A stretch of DNA of 11,245 nt from an uncultured Neisseriaceae bacterium. GTDB taxonomy: Bacteria > Pseudomonadota > Gammaproteobacteria > Burkholderiales > UBA11063. Each line of letters opens with the position of its first letter. Position 1 is the stretch's first letter. The translations under genes and the position numbers were made by a program. A model generated the notes under the pieces. It ran no database searches and was not told where the DNA came from. It saw only the letters and a program-made list of their open reading frames with translations. Shown piece after piece: positions 1 through 7,216 of this stretch. The stretch spans positions 1 to 11,245 of the forward strand of contig CAITEL010000317.1 of assembly GCA_903891375.1 (NCBI GenBank). The letters are read 5' to 3'.

Positions 1-1005
1 AACAGTTAATCGTCTTTGTGGTAAGTGATACTCATCCTCAATTTTTCCACCATTTTCTTTTGATAATCTTCTAAATTCAATATTACCATGATGCTCAGAT
101 CTAATAGTGGGAGATAACCCTAATAAATTAATTTCAGTTTGACCTTGACAATGTTTACCATACCATTTAGCATTAGAATATTTTTGTTGTGAAAGATCTG
201 TAGATACATTTGGTTCTGGCAAATCCTTTAAGTAATCAATTGCTTTTACAAAATCGTTATTCATGTAGCAGTGTTCTGGCTCTGGATAAACTAAGAATTT
301 ATTGGATAAAATAGCATCTTTTAGTTCTGTATTTAATAAATCCATACGTATCCCGATAAAAAATATGCGCTCTCTAGATTGTGGAACTCCAAAATTAGCG
401 GCATGTAATACTTGAGGATCTAAAAGGAAGTATCCGCCATTAATATTTCTGAAGTCATTAGTAATAATTTCTTTGATATCAGCCATGCTAACTATTCCCT
501 TAACATTTTCAGCAATGAATATTTTGGGGTTAATTATTGAAATCGCCTCTCTTAACCAATAATACAGCATTCCTCTCGATTCAGAACTTGGGGTGTTAAT
601 ATCAATAAATTTATTCTCATGAGATTTATGAGAACTGAATCCATTTCTTTTTCCAGCAATACTAAAATCTTGGCAAGGAAATCCACCAGTTACAATATCT
701 ACCTTAGGGAATGAATATTGACCACTTTTCGCTTTTTTCACTAAATCAACTATACTTTCAAGCTGAAAAACATTTTTTTTCTTAAAAAAATTCTCCCAAA
801 CTAATTTCGCCGATCTTTTAATATCACAGGCAAATACTGTTTCAAAACCTGTTTTTCTAAGGAACGCAAAACCATTCTCATTTTTTGCGATAAACAATCT
901 ATTTCTGATAGATTCAGATTTAACAGAAAACCCACCCTCAAAACCAAGATCTAGACCTCCACACCCAGAAAAAAAAGAGGCTACTTTAATATTTTTAACC
1001 GACAT
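1..1005 (-). CDS. C5-cytosine DNA methyltransferase, 3' end cut by window edge
   Basis: This gene transfers a methyl group from S-adenosylmethionine to C5 of cytosine in a specific DNA site, probably as part of a restriction-modification system or as an orphan. The 335 visible codons contain motif I FFSGCGGLDLGF (11-22, SAM binding), motif IV GGFPCQDFS (107-115, catalytic Cys111), motif VI ENV (166-168), motif VIII QSRERIFFIG (209-218), a target-recognition region at about 240-325, and RRLTV (331-335), the start of motif IX. The rest of motif IX and motif X lie beyond base 1, so the gene is truncated only by the window. The ATG at 1005 has AAGG ten bases upstream. Relative to M.HhaI there is extra sequence between motifs I and II and in the catalytic loop after motif IV. 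By hand count 13 of 16 arginines are AGA, unlike neighbouring der, which suggests acquisition. The recognition site cannot be read from the sequence. The family is certain; the biological role is not. Confidence 0.93.
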   Translation of the reverse strand, partial: MSVKNIKVASFFSGCGGLDLGFEGGFSVKSESIRNRLFIAKNENGFAFLRKTGFETVFACDIKRSAKLVWENFFKKKNVFQLESIVDLVKKAKSGQYSFPKVDIVTGGFPCQDFSIAGKRNGFSSHKSHENKFIDINTPSSESRGMLYYWLREAISIINPKIFIAENVKGIVSMADIKEIITNDFRNINGGYFLLDPQVLHAANFGVPQSRERIFFIGIRMDLLNTELKDAILSNKFLVYPEPEHCYMNNDFVKAIDYLKDLPEPNVSTDLSQQKYSNAKWYGKHCQGQTEINLLGLSPTIRSEHHGNIEFRRLSKENGGKIEDEYHLPQRRLTV

Positions 1006-1015
1006 ATTTGCTATA

Positions 1016-1019
1016 CCTT
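1016..1019 (-). promoter_or_regulatory. Ribosome binding site of the methyltransferase
   Basis: The minus strand reads AAGG ten bases before the ATG at 1005. It follows an A-rich run and is the only Shine-Dalgarno-like match near this start. Confidence 0.4.
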
Positions 1020-1039
1020 TTTTAATTAAATTACCTTTT

Positions 1040-1045
1040 ATTATA
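1040..1045 (-). promoter_or_regulatory. Possible -10 element for the methyltransferase
   Basis: The 80-bp gap between der and the methyltransferase is almost entirely A/T. On the minus strand it holds a perfect TATAAT 34 bases before the ATG, but no convincing -35 at normal spacing and no TGn extension. In sequence this AT-rich the match may be chance. No hairpin-plus-T-run terminator for der is visible here, so read-through from the der operon is also possible. Confidence 0.2.
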
Positions 1046-1085
1046 TATTATTTGCAATCGCATTTTTAATTTGTAAGGGTCATTG

Positions 1086-2405
1086 TTATTTTTGGTATGG
1101 ATTTGAACTTCCTCTATATTCTATTCTTAATGGTGTACCAACTAGATGAAATACTTTCCTAAACGAACGCTCCAAATATTTTGTATATGCGAGAGCCACC
1201 GCCTCAACACTATTACCATGAACAATAATTACTGGTGGGTTTGAACCACCCTGATGAGCGTAACGAAGTTTTGGTCTAAAATTGCCCTTGTAGGCTGGAG
1301 GCTGTCGATTAACTGCCTCCATCAATATACGTGTTAGTTTTGGTGTTGGCATTTTAATAAATGCCGAATCATAACATTCATTAATCGATCTAAATAATTC
1401 TGGAATACCTTGTTTTTTTAGTGCCGAGATGTAGTTAAATTGAGCAAAATCCAAGAAATGTAACCGACGTTTCATATCATATTTGATTTTTTCTCGCTGT
1501 TCCACATTTAGGTTATCCCATTTATTTATCGCCACAACTATTGACTTACCAGCCTCAATAGCATAACCAACAATTGTAGCATCTTGATCTGCAATATCTA
1601 AATGTGCATCAAGCACTAAAACAACTACATTCGCTGTCTCAATTGCTTGAATGGCTTTTAATATTGAAAATTTCTCAATCTTATCCGTTACCCTACCTTT
1701 ACGCCTTATCCCTGCTGTATCAATAATTGTATATTTTTTCTCATATTTTTCAAAATTAATAAAAATACTATCACGGGTTGTACCAGCTTCATCAAATACA
1801 ACCACCCTATCTTCACCTAATATCGCATTGACTAATGTGGATTTACCTACATTAGGCCTACCAACAACCGCAAAAGTAACCCCTAAATCCTCAGGAGTAG
1901 TCTCAGCACTTTCATCAAAATTAGCTAAAATATCTTCAAAAAGTCTAAATATTCCCTCACCATGGCTACTAGAAATTGGATATAAATTGGATAATCCAAG
2001 CTCATAAAAATCACTAATTGCAGTAACTTTATCCACACCCTCAACTTTATTAACAGCAACATACGTTGGCTTATTTAATAATCTTAATTTATTAGCAATT
2101 ACTTTATCTTGTGGCGTAATTCCATTTTTACCATCAACTAAAAACACTACCGCATCAGCCTCAATAATTGCCTGCTCTGCTTGTAATGCCATTTGGTGCA
2201 TTACTCCATCATCAATTAATGGCTCGAATCCACCAGTATCAACTACAATATAACTCTTCTTTCCAATTTTTGCATTACCATAATGTCTATCTCGAGTTAG
2301 CCCTGGCATATCTGCAACCAATGCATCTCTTGATTTAGTTAAGCGATTAAATAAAGTAGATTTGCCCACATTAGGCCTGCCAACTAGTGCTATTATTTTT
2401 TTCAT
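1086..2405 (-). CDS. der: Ribosome-assembly GTPase Der (EngA)
   Basis: Der is a tandem-domain GTPase needed for maturation of the 50S ribosomal subunit, usually essential. At 439 residues the protein is near-typical length. GTPase domain 1 has the P-loop GRPNVGKS (9-16), DTGG (56-59) and NKVE (119-122) in place of NKxD. Domain 2 has GRPNVGKS (182-189), the switch region around AGTTRDS (207-213), DTAG (229-232), NKWD (294-297) and SALK (327-330). A KH-like RNA-binding domain fills about 350-435, with RPKLRYAHQGG and a GTPLRIEY ending. The Glu in the first G4 motif also occurs, as I recall, in other betaproteobacterial Der proteins and is probably lineage-typical. The ATG at 2405 lies three bases after the hslO stop; GAGG at 2417-2420, inside the end of hslO, is the only RBS candidate, at 11 bases. 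The gene is the last core member of the yebC-hslO-der run. Identity is secure. Confidence 0.98.
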   Translation of the reverse strand: MKKIIALVGRPNVGKSTLFNRLTKSRDALVADMPGLTRDRHYGNAKIGKKSYIVVDTGGFEPLIDDGVMHQMALQAEQAIIEADAVVFLVDGKNGITPQDKVIANKLRLLNKPTYVAVNKVEGVDKVTAISDFYELGLSNLYPISSSHGEGIFRLFEDILANFDESAETTPEDLGVTFAVVGRPNVGKSTLVNAILGEDRVVVFDEAGTTRDSIFINFEKYEKKYTIIDTAGIRRKGRVTDKIEKFSILKAIQAIETANVVVLVLDAHLDIADQDATIVGYAIEAGKSIVVAINKWDNLNVEQREKIKYDMKRRLHFLDFAQFNYISALKKQGIPELFRSINECYDSAFIKMPTPKLTRILMEAVNRQPPAYKGNFRPKLRYAHQGGSNPPVIIVHGNSVEAVALAYTKYLERSFRKVFHLVGTPLRIEYRGSSNPYQK

Positions 2406-2408
2406 ATT

Positions 2409-3296
2409 TTAATGAACCTCGTTAGAAATACTTTCAATATCCAAGTCTAAGGAACTAAAAATATTATGCACATCAAAGGCATCAAAAGTATAAATTGAAT
2501 TACAATAATCGCAAGTAACAACGATTTTACCTATTTCTGTTATAATAGATTCCACCTCAAACTTGCCCAAACTTCGCAACATATTTGCGACACTTCCCCT
2601 ACCACAACCACATAAAAAACTAACTGAATGTGGCTCAAATAAAACCACGTCATCTTCATTAAATAAACTATGGAGTAGTAGCGGAATATCGTCTCTTAAC
2701 AACTCTGATTGCGTAAGAGTCTCAGCCAATGTAAAAACCCGATCTAATTCTTCAAAAAACTTCTGCTCCATATCAGGTAGTTGTTGCAACATAAAGCCTA
2801 CAATTTTATTTTTAGAATATGCCAGCACAAATTTAGTTTTTAATTGTTCTGATTGTAGCATATACTCATCTAAAGTATCTGCTAGCGTAAGCCCTGTTAA
2901 CGCCACTATACTTTGATAAATTTTGCCATCCATATTTGAATCAATACTAATAACCAAACGCCCAGCTTGTAAACAATCAGTATAACTAACTTGGTTATCC
3001 TGATGAACACTCTCACTATATTTGGCGGTAGCTCGAATTTTAAACTCGCGTTTACATTCACATACTAGTAAATCCAACTTAGGATTATCCTGAATCTGAG
3101 CTATAACCTTACCTTTAATTTTAAGATTTGTCGTCATCAACACATTAGCCACCAATAATTCACCAATTAATTGCTGTACCCCATCAGGATACTCTTTTTG
3201 CTTGGAAATAGTTTGCCAAGCATCTTCTAAAATTATAAATGCGCCACGAATCGGTAATTTATCAAACATGAACCTTTGAATAAAACTGTTTCCCAT
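2409..3296 (-). CDS. hslO: Hsp33 redox-regulated chaperonin
   Basis: Hsp33 is a cytosolic holdase that is inactive with zinc bound to four cysteines and is switched on by oxidative unfolding. The C-terminal zinc site is present: CxC at C229/C231 and CxxC at C262/C265, numbered from the ATG at 3296. These are exactly three less than E. coli C232/C234/C265/C268, which supports this start. The frame extends 11 codons upstream to a TTG at 3329 that overlaps yebC, but the ATG has TAGG six bases upstream and gives 295 residues, the normal length. The N-terminus (FIQRFMFDKLPIRGAFI) aligns with the E. coli opening HRYLFENFAVRGELV. Two oddities: the usual SRER after CxC is replaced by GRGS, and there is a second CxC (C79/C81) in the N-terminal core. 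The gene starts 19 bases after yebC and ends three bases before der, so it is probably cotranscribed with both. Confidence 0.96.
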   Translation of the reverse strand: MGNSFIQRFMFDKLPIRGAFIILEDAWQTISKQKEYPDGVQQLIGELLVANVLMTTNLKIKGKVIAQIQDNPKLDLLVCECKREFKIRATAKYSESVHQDNQVSYTDCLQAGRLVISIDSNMDGKIYQSIVALTGLTLADTLDEYMLQSEQLKTKFVLAYSKNKIVGFMLQQLPDMEQKFFEELDRVFTLAETLTQSELLRDDIPLLLHSLFNEDDVVLFEPHSVSFLCGCGRGSVANMLRSLGKFEVESIITEIGKIVVTCDYCNSIYTFDAFDVHNIFSSLDLDIESISNEVH

Positions 3297-3302
3297 ATTG
3301 CA

Positions 3303-3306
3303 CCTA
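3303..3306 (-). promoter_or_regulatory. Ribosome binding site choosing the hslO ATG start
   Basis: The minus strand reads TAGG six bases before the ATG at 3296. The alternative TTG at 3329, inside the end of yebC, is a rarer start codon and would add residues that family members lack. Spacing and codon both favour the ATG. Confidence 0.45.
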
Positions 3307-3315
3307 ATTTCTACT

Positions 3316-4047
3316 TTATTCTTCGTCAAACTCTAATACTGCAGTTGTATAAACATCTTGAACATCGTCCAGCTCATCAAATGCATCTAAGAGTTTTTGC
3401 ATTCTTAAAGCCTCATCACCCACCATGACCGACTCGTTATCTGCTTTCATGATCACTTCGGCAACCTCAGCCTTAAAACCTTTTTTCTCCAATTGGTTTT
3501 TAACTTCAATAAAATCACTTGGTGCAGTTATCACTTCCAAAGAACCATCATCATTAACAATAACATCGTCAGCTCCAATTTCTAAGGCTGCATCCATAAG
3601 CTTATCTTCATTTAACCCTGGGGCAAATATAATCTGTCCACAATGCTTAAATTGAAATGATACACATCCATCAGTACCTAGATTTCCGCCAAATTTATTA
3701 AACGCATGACGCACCTCAGCAACAGTACGGGTTTTGTTATCAGTTAAGCAATCAACTATAACCCCAGCACCACCAATGCCATAGCCCTCAAAACGAATTT
3801 CTTCATAATTTACCCCCTCAAGCTCTCCCGTACCACGTTTAATTGCTCGCTCGATGTTATCTTTAGGTACATTGTTTTCCCGTGCTTTGTCTACCGCTAA
3901 ACGCAATCGAGGATTTGCATTTATATCACCACCAGCTTTTGCCGCAATGCTTATCTCTTTTACCACTCGAGTTGTAACTTTACTTTTTTTAGCATCAGCA
4001 GCAGCCTTACGATGCTTAATGTTTGCCCACTTACTATGACCAGCCAT
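3316..4047 (-). CDS. yebC: YebC/PmpR (TACO1) family protein
   Basis: This is a 243-residue cytosolic YebC/TACO1 family protein. Older annotations call it a DNA-binding transcriptional regulator; more recent work on the family links it to the ribosome and to relief of stalling at proline-rich sequences. The hallmark N-terminus [20 protein letters not shown] is intact. It is followed by the basic helical domain with [20 protein letters not shown] (45-64) and RAIKRGTGE (67-75), then [18 protein letters not shown] (87-104) and [10 protein letters not shown] (122-131). The acidic tail ends in FDEE. Length matches E. coli YebC (246). The ATG at 4047 has AGGGG ten bases upstream. It is the first gene after a 109-bp gap carrying a promoter and probably leads the yebC-hslO-der transcript. 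Family identity is secure; its exact role in this organism cannot be read from sequence. Confidence 0.97.
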   Translation of the reverse strand: MAGHSKWANIKHRKAAADAKKSKVTTRVVKEISIAAKAGGDINANPRLRLAVDKARENNVPKDNIERAIKRGTGELEGVNYEEIRFEGYGIGGAGVIVDCLTDNKTRTVAEVRHAFNKFGGNLGTDGCVSFQFKHCGQIIFAPGLNEDKLMDAALEIGADDVIVNDDGSLEVITAPSDFIEVKNQLEKKGFKAEVAEVIMKADNESVMVGDEALRMQKLLDAFDELDDVQDVYTTAVLEFDEE

Positions 4048-4058
4048 ATCTTTAGCGT

Positions 4059-4063
4059 CCCCT
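4059..4063 (-). promoter_or_regulatory. yebC ribosome binding site
   Basis: The minus strand reads AGGGG ending 11 bases before the ATG at 4047, within a leader that is otherwise A/T-rich. It is one of the clearer Shine-Dalgarno matches in the window. Confidence 0.6.
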
Positions 4064-4101
4064 AAATAAATATTAATTTTTTGATTTGTATAAATATAAT
4101 A

Positions 4102-4115
4102 GTATAGGATTATAC
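4102..4115. repeat. Small inverted repeat over the yebC -10
   Basis: GTATA at 4102-4106 and TATAC at 4111-4115 form a perfect 5-bp inverted repeat with a four-base spacer, covering the -10 and predicted start of the yebC promoter. It could be an operator half-site pair, but it is short and A/T-rich and chance is likely. Confidence 0.25.
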
Positions 4116-4117
4116 CA
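4109..4117 (-). promoter_or_regulatory. Extended -10 promoter for yebC-hslO-der
   Basis: The 109-bp gap after birA holds TGGTATAAT on the minus strand, a perfect extended -10 (TGn plus TATAAT), 61 bases before the yebC ATG. No good TTGACA-like -35 is present at 16-18 bp, which extended -10 promoters can tolerate. The predicted start is near 4102. A short perfect inverted repeat, GTATA-4-TATAC at 4102-4115, overlaps it. No hairpin terminator for birA is visible upstream, so the operons may not be fully insulated. Confidence 0.5.
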
Positions 4118-4156
4118 CTTTAATGTATATATTTGCTTGATTAGTGTTAGTTTGAT

Positions 4157-4921
4157 TTAAAAGCGTAATGAAATATTTGCACTATTGTATTCGGTAATAT
4201 GATTATCCGACTCAACCAGAAGTGCACCACTATCGCTAATACCTACATTTATGCCTGAACTTAGTATCTCGTTATTACGCAACACACTAACTTGATGTTT
4301 ATGATGTACACAGTTATCTAACCATTCTTGTTTGATTAAACTAAACCCAAAGACTAAAAATTCTGACATAACGTTATCTAAATTTTTAATTAACGAAAAT
4401 AATAAATAATTTCTCTCTAAATTATTTACATTATCTAATCCAATACCTATTACTACAAAACGTTTACCTTGGTTTATACCACTTTCAACTAATATACCAC
4501 AGATTTTTTCACCATTTTCTAAATGTATATCGTTCGGCCATTTTATTTTAGTTTTAATCTTACAGTCTTTTAATAAACGATTAACCGCCACTGCCACCAC
4601 TAACGGTAACACTTCGTATTTAACCTCTAAATCTAACCAATAAACAAATGATACCGTAATATCCACTGCCAGCTTACTCAACCATACTTTGTTACCACGT
4701 CCACGACCACAAGACTGATATTCGGCCATAACTACAGTTTTATCCTTAAATTTATTAATATCATTTAAAACATAAGTATTTGTTGACGGAGTTTCTTGTA
4801 AAATTATTAGATTATATTCTGCTAAATTATTTGCGGTGAGTAGCTCATCAATTTTATCTTTATCTAACCAATTAATTTTTTCTTGCCCAGTATTTAGACT
4901 AGGATTTATTGTTTCATTCAT
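4157..4921 (-). CDS. birA: Biotin--[acetyl-CoA-carboxylase] ligase, no DNA-binding domain
   Basis: The enzyme activates biotin with ATP and attaches it to a lysine of the biotin carrier protein of acetyl-CoA carboxylase. Visible motifs are STN (46-48), the biotinyl-AMP loop [10 protein letters not shown] (71-80), KWPND (127-131) and the active-site segment EKICGILVE (138-146) with candidate catalytic Lys139. A C-terminal domain occupies about 205-254. The protein has only about 35 residues before the catalytic core, so it lacks the winged-helix repressor domain of E. coli BirA and should be a ligase only. Where the family usually reads GIGLNVN this protein has GIGLDNVN (159-166), apparently one residue longer. 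The ATG at 4921 overlaps the hldC stop by eight bases, with AGGA six bases upstream. In many betaproteobacteria coaX follows or is fused to birA; neither is seen here. It is probably the last gene of the lpx operon. Confidence 0.94.
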   Translation of the reverse strand: MNETINPSLNTGQEKINWLDKDKIDELLTANNLAEYNLIILQETPSTNTYVLNDINKFKDKTVVMAEYQSCGRGRGNKVWLSKLAVDITVSFVYWLDLEVKYEVLPLVVAVAVNRLLKDCKIKTKIKWPNDIHLENGEKICGILVESGINQGKRFVVIGIGLDNVNNLERNYLLFSLIKNLDNVMSEFLVFGFSLIKQEWLDNCVHHKHQVSVLRNNEILSSGINVGISDSGALLVESDNHITEYNSANISLRF

Positions 4922-5408
4922 GGCGAATCCTATTAATTATATTAGTTGTTGAAGTATTAAATAAAAATGGAATAGAATGAACACTACCACCTAGAGCAAT
5001 CACTTCTTTGTTACCAACAATATCAGAAATACTCCAATCACCACCTTTAACCAAAATGTGTGGCTTAATTAATTCAATTAATGCTAATGGTGTATCTTCA
5101 TCAAAATACGTAACAAAATCAACCGACTCAAGACTTGCCATTACGGCTAAACGATTCTCTAAACTATTAATTGGGCGGTCATCACCTTTATTTTGTCGCT
5201 TTACTGAACCATCTGTGTTTAACGCTACAATCATTGAATTACCCAAAGCTCTAGCTTGCGCTAAATACGTGACATGCCCACGATGTAAAATATCAAAACA
5301 CCCATTTGTAAAAACTAACGGAGATTTATGTTTGACCTGAGATAATTTACCTATAAGTTCCTCAGGAAGAATTATTTTTTTCTCAAAATTTGGTAGTTGG
5401 TAATTCAT
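4914..5408 (-). CDS. hldC: D-glycero-beta-D-manno-heptose 1-phosphate adenylyltransferase
   Basis: The enzyme transfers AMP from ATP to heptose 1-phosphate, giving the ADP-heptose precursor for the LPS inner core; it acts in the cytosol. It is a single cytidylyltransferase-like domain of 164 residues. The nucleotide-binding signature [11 protein letters not shown] (35-45) contains the HxGH pair H42/H45. [20 protein letters not shown] (78-97), DEDTPL (103-108), LVKGGDW (119-125) and STTNIINRI (153-161) all match the RfaE2/HldE C-terminal domain. There is no sugar-kinase domain, so a separate HldA must exist for the pathway to work. The frame runs up to a TTG at 5435, but the ATG at 5408 has AAGGAAGG seven bases upstream and is preferred. 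The gene overlaps the end of rnhB by 26 bases and birA by eight, indicating translational coupling. Also called rfaE2; other nucleotidyltransferases are unlikely given the motifs. Confidence 0.94.
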   Translation of the reverse strand: MNYQLPNFEKKIILPEELIGKLSQVKHKSPLVFTNGCFDILHRGHVTYLAQARALGNSMIVALNTDGSVKRQNKGDDRPINSLENRLAVMASLESVDFVTYFDEDTPLALIELIKPHILVKGGDWSISDIVGNKEVIALGGSVHSIPFLFNTSTTNIINRIRHE

Positions 5409-6003
5409 GAAAGAACCTTCCTTTAATAGGAGCAAATGTTTTACGATGGATATTTAATATGCCATGTTTTTGTATGGCCATTAAATGTGCCTCAGTGCCA
5501 TACCCCTTATGCTTCGCAAAACCATACTCTGGGTAAATTTTATCCAACTCACACATTTCTCTATCACGGCTAACTTTTGCTAAAATTGATGCAGCTGAGA
5601 TTGACTCAACTAAAACATCGCCTTTTATAATAGTTTGTACTTTAATATCAATTCTGGGGGCTTGATTACCATCAACTAATACTAACTCAGGTCTAATAGC
5701 TAACCCCTCTACAGCACGTTTCATCGCCAATAACGTAGCTTGAAGAATGTTTATTGCATCAATCTCTTCTACTGAAGCAAAACTAATCGAATATGCTAAA
5801 GAATCACAGATAATTACATCATACAATTCATCACGCTTTTTACTCGTTAGTTTTTTAGAATCTTTTAGCCCGATAATCGGCTTATCTGGGTTTAAAATAA
5901 CTGCTACCGCACATACTCTACCAGCTAATGGTCCTCTACCTGCTTCATCCACACCACATATTATACTCATCGTCTTTGAACACTGTACTTTGTCAGACTT
6001 CAT
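5383..6003 (-). CDS. rnhB: Ribonuclease HII
   Basis: RNase HII cleaves RNA in RNA/DNA hybrids and incises at single ribonucleotides in DNA. At 206 residues it matches the bacterial family. The four metal-binding acidic residues align with E. coli D16, E17, D108 and D126 at a constant offset of three: D19 and E20 in [12 protein letters not shown] (17-28), D111 in VDG, and D129 in KGD. The GRG motif (22-24), [14 protein letters not shown] (134-147) and the C-terminal HKGYGT (165-170) and HRKTFAP (186-192) segments are all present. The ATG at 6003 is supported by AGGAG six bases upstream; a second ATG 11 codons in lacks comparable support. It follows lpxB after nine bases, the usual proteobacterial neighbour, and its last 26 bases overlap hldC. 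No missing residues are seen. Confidence 0.97.
   Translation of the reverse strand: MKSDKVQCSKTMSIICGVDEAGRGPLAGRVCAVAVILNPDKPIIGLKDSKKLTSKKRDELYDVIICDSLAYSISFASVEEIDAINILQATLLAMKRAVEGLAIRPELVLVDGNQAPRIDIKVQTIIKGDVLVESISAASILAKVSRDREMCELDKIYPEYGFAKHKGYGTEAHLMAIQKHGILNIHRKTFAPIKGRFFHELPTTKF
5416..5423 (-). promoter_or_regulatory. Strong hldC ribosome binding site inside rnhB
   Basis: The minus strand reads AAGGAAGG seven bases before the ATG at 5408, while still inside the rnhB coding region. It is the best Shine-Dalgarno match in the window and decides the hldC start against the TTG at 5435. Confidence 0.7.
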
Positions 6004-6009
6004 AAAATG

Positions 6010-6014
6010 CTCCT
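6010..6014 (-). promoter_or_regulatory. rnhB ribosome binding site overlapping the lpxB stop
   Basis: AGGAG lies six bases before the rnhB ATG at 6003 and shares bases with the lpxB TAG stop (TAGGAG). This suggests that rnhB is translated by ribosomes finishing lpxB. Confidence 0.6.
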
Positions 6015-7209
6015 AAAGTACGTCTATGTACATGTCGTCGCATTTTATTTCAGCTTCTATATTAATTAAGTTTAGTATTGTGGTTGCAGCTATGTCATCA
6101 GTATCACACATTAACATATTATGAAGCTCATAAAAACGTTTAATCATATACTCTTGCCTATCTTTATCATAATATAAACTTATCATTTCAGTAGCTATAT
6201 TGTCGACAGTAGCCTCATCTTGAAGTAGCTCTTTCGCAACTTCTTCATTAAGAAAAATATTAGGTTGCCCTACATATTTGATAGTAATTTTACGCCTAAT
6301 TAACCATTCAGTAATTTTCGATAGTTTATAACTAATTACCATCGGTTTTTTACATAATGCTACCTCTAAAGTAACCGTCCCACTTTTAGCCAATACCAAA
6401 CTCGCAGATTTGATTGCATCGCTAGTTTTATTTAATAGCACTTGATAGGTAAAATTGATTTGTGCCGTACTCTCTATTTTATCTAAGAATGCTTTATACG
6501 TACTCTCTTTGGAAAATGGAAATAAAAAAATACTCTCTGGAATTTTTGTAGCAATAAGCTTACACGCCTCAATAAAAATTGTTCCAAGATTTTTAATTTC
6601 AGCTTTTCTACTACCCACCAATACTGTGAACACATTTTTATTATCGAGTATACCTAGTTTATCTCTATAATGCTTAATATCAATATCTAACTCTATCTGC
6701 TGTGCTAATGGATTACCTACAAATTTAGCATTTATACTTTCTTTAGTATAAATAGCCTCTTCCATAGGAAATATACATAACATTAAATCTGTTGTTTTTT
6801 TTATTTTATAAATTCGTTCGTATTTCCATGCCCAAATAGTTGGGCTAATATAATGAATGGTTTTAATCCCGTGTAACTTTAATTTTTTTTCTACATGAAA
6901 ATTAAAATCTGGAGCGTCTACCCCTATAAACACATCAGGTTTAAATTCTATAATATCTTGGACAATTTTTCGATATAAACAATATATCTTAGGTATCGCA
7001 GAAATCACGTCTAGACCATACCCACCAATAGATAAGATATCCATATTATATGATGAATTAAAACCTTGAGAAAGCATTTTTTCACCACCAATACCCATGA
7101 ATTCAATTGGTATTGGCGTTGTTTTTTTTAACGATGCGATTAAGTTGGCTGCTAGCATATCACCAGATGGTTCACCCGCAATGATAGCTATTTTTATACA
7201 GTTTTTCAT
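6013..7209 (-). CDS. lpxB: Lipid-A-disaccharide synthase
   Basis: LpxB, a membrane-associated GT19 glycosyltransferase, joins UDP-2,3-diacylglucosamine to lipid X to make the lipid A disaccharide. The 398 residues (E. coli 382) contain AGEPSGD (11-17), D98 in GVDAPDF, SPTIWAWKYERIYKIKK (122-138), R201 in VLVGSR (196-201), SGT (276-278) and PN at 316-317 (N317, matching E. coli N316). These are the positions I know as functionally important. Two departures from the family: VLVGSR where LPGSR is usual, and SIGGYGLDVI (60-69), apparently one residue longer than the usual MG(I/L)VEVL region. The gene starts seven bases after lpxA and ends nine before rnhB. No Shine-Dalgarno sequence is visible before the ATG, so it probably depends on coupling to lpxA. 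The C-terminal tail is slightly long. Identity is secure. Confidence 0.96.
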   Translation of the reverse strand: MKNCIKIAIIAGEPSGDMLAANLIASLKKTTPIPIEFMGIGGEKMLSQGFNSSYNMDILSIGGYGLDVISAIPKIYCLYRKIVQDIIEFKPDVFIGVDAPDFNFHVEKKLKLHGIKTIHYISPTIWAWKYERIYKIKKTTDLMLCIFPMEEAIYTKESINAKFVGNPLAQQIELDIDIKHYRDKLGILDNKNVFTVLVGSRKAEIKNLGTIFIEACKLIATKIPESIFLFPFSKESTYKAFLDKIESTAQINFTYQVLLNKTSDAIKSASLVLAKSGTVTLEVALCKKPMVISYKLSKITEWLIRRKITIKYVGQPNIFLNEEVAKELLQDEATVDNIATEMISLYYDKDRQEYMIKRFYELHNMLMCDTDDIAATTILNLINIEAEIKCDDMYIDVL

Positions 7210-7216
7210 TATTTTA

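Noticed and set aside
1006..1085. A rho-independent terminator between der and the methyltransferase.
   Set aside because: Only a 3-bp TGC/GCA pairing was found, with no G/C-rich stem or following U-run on the transcribed strand.
1443..2049. Loss of function of the first Der GTPase domain because G4 is NKVE rather than NKxD.
   Set aside because: All other motifs are intact, and Glu at this position is, as I recall, common in betaproteobacterial Der.
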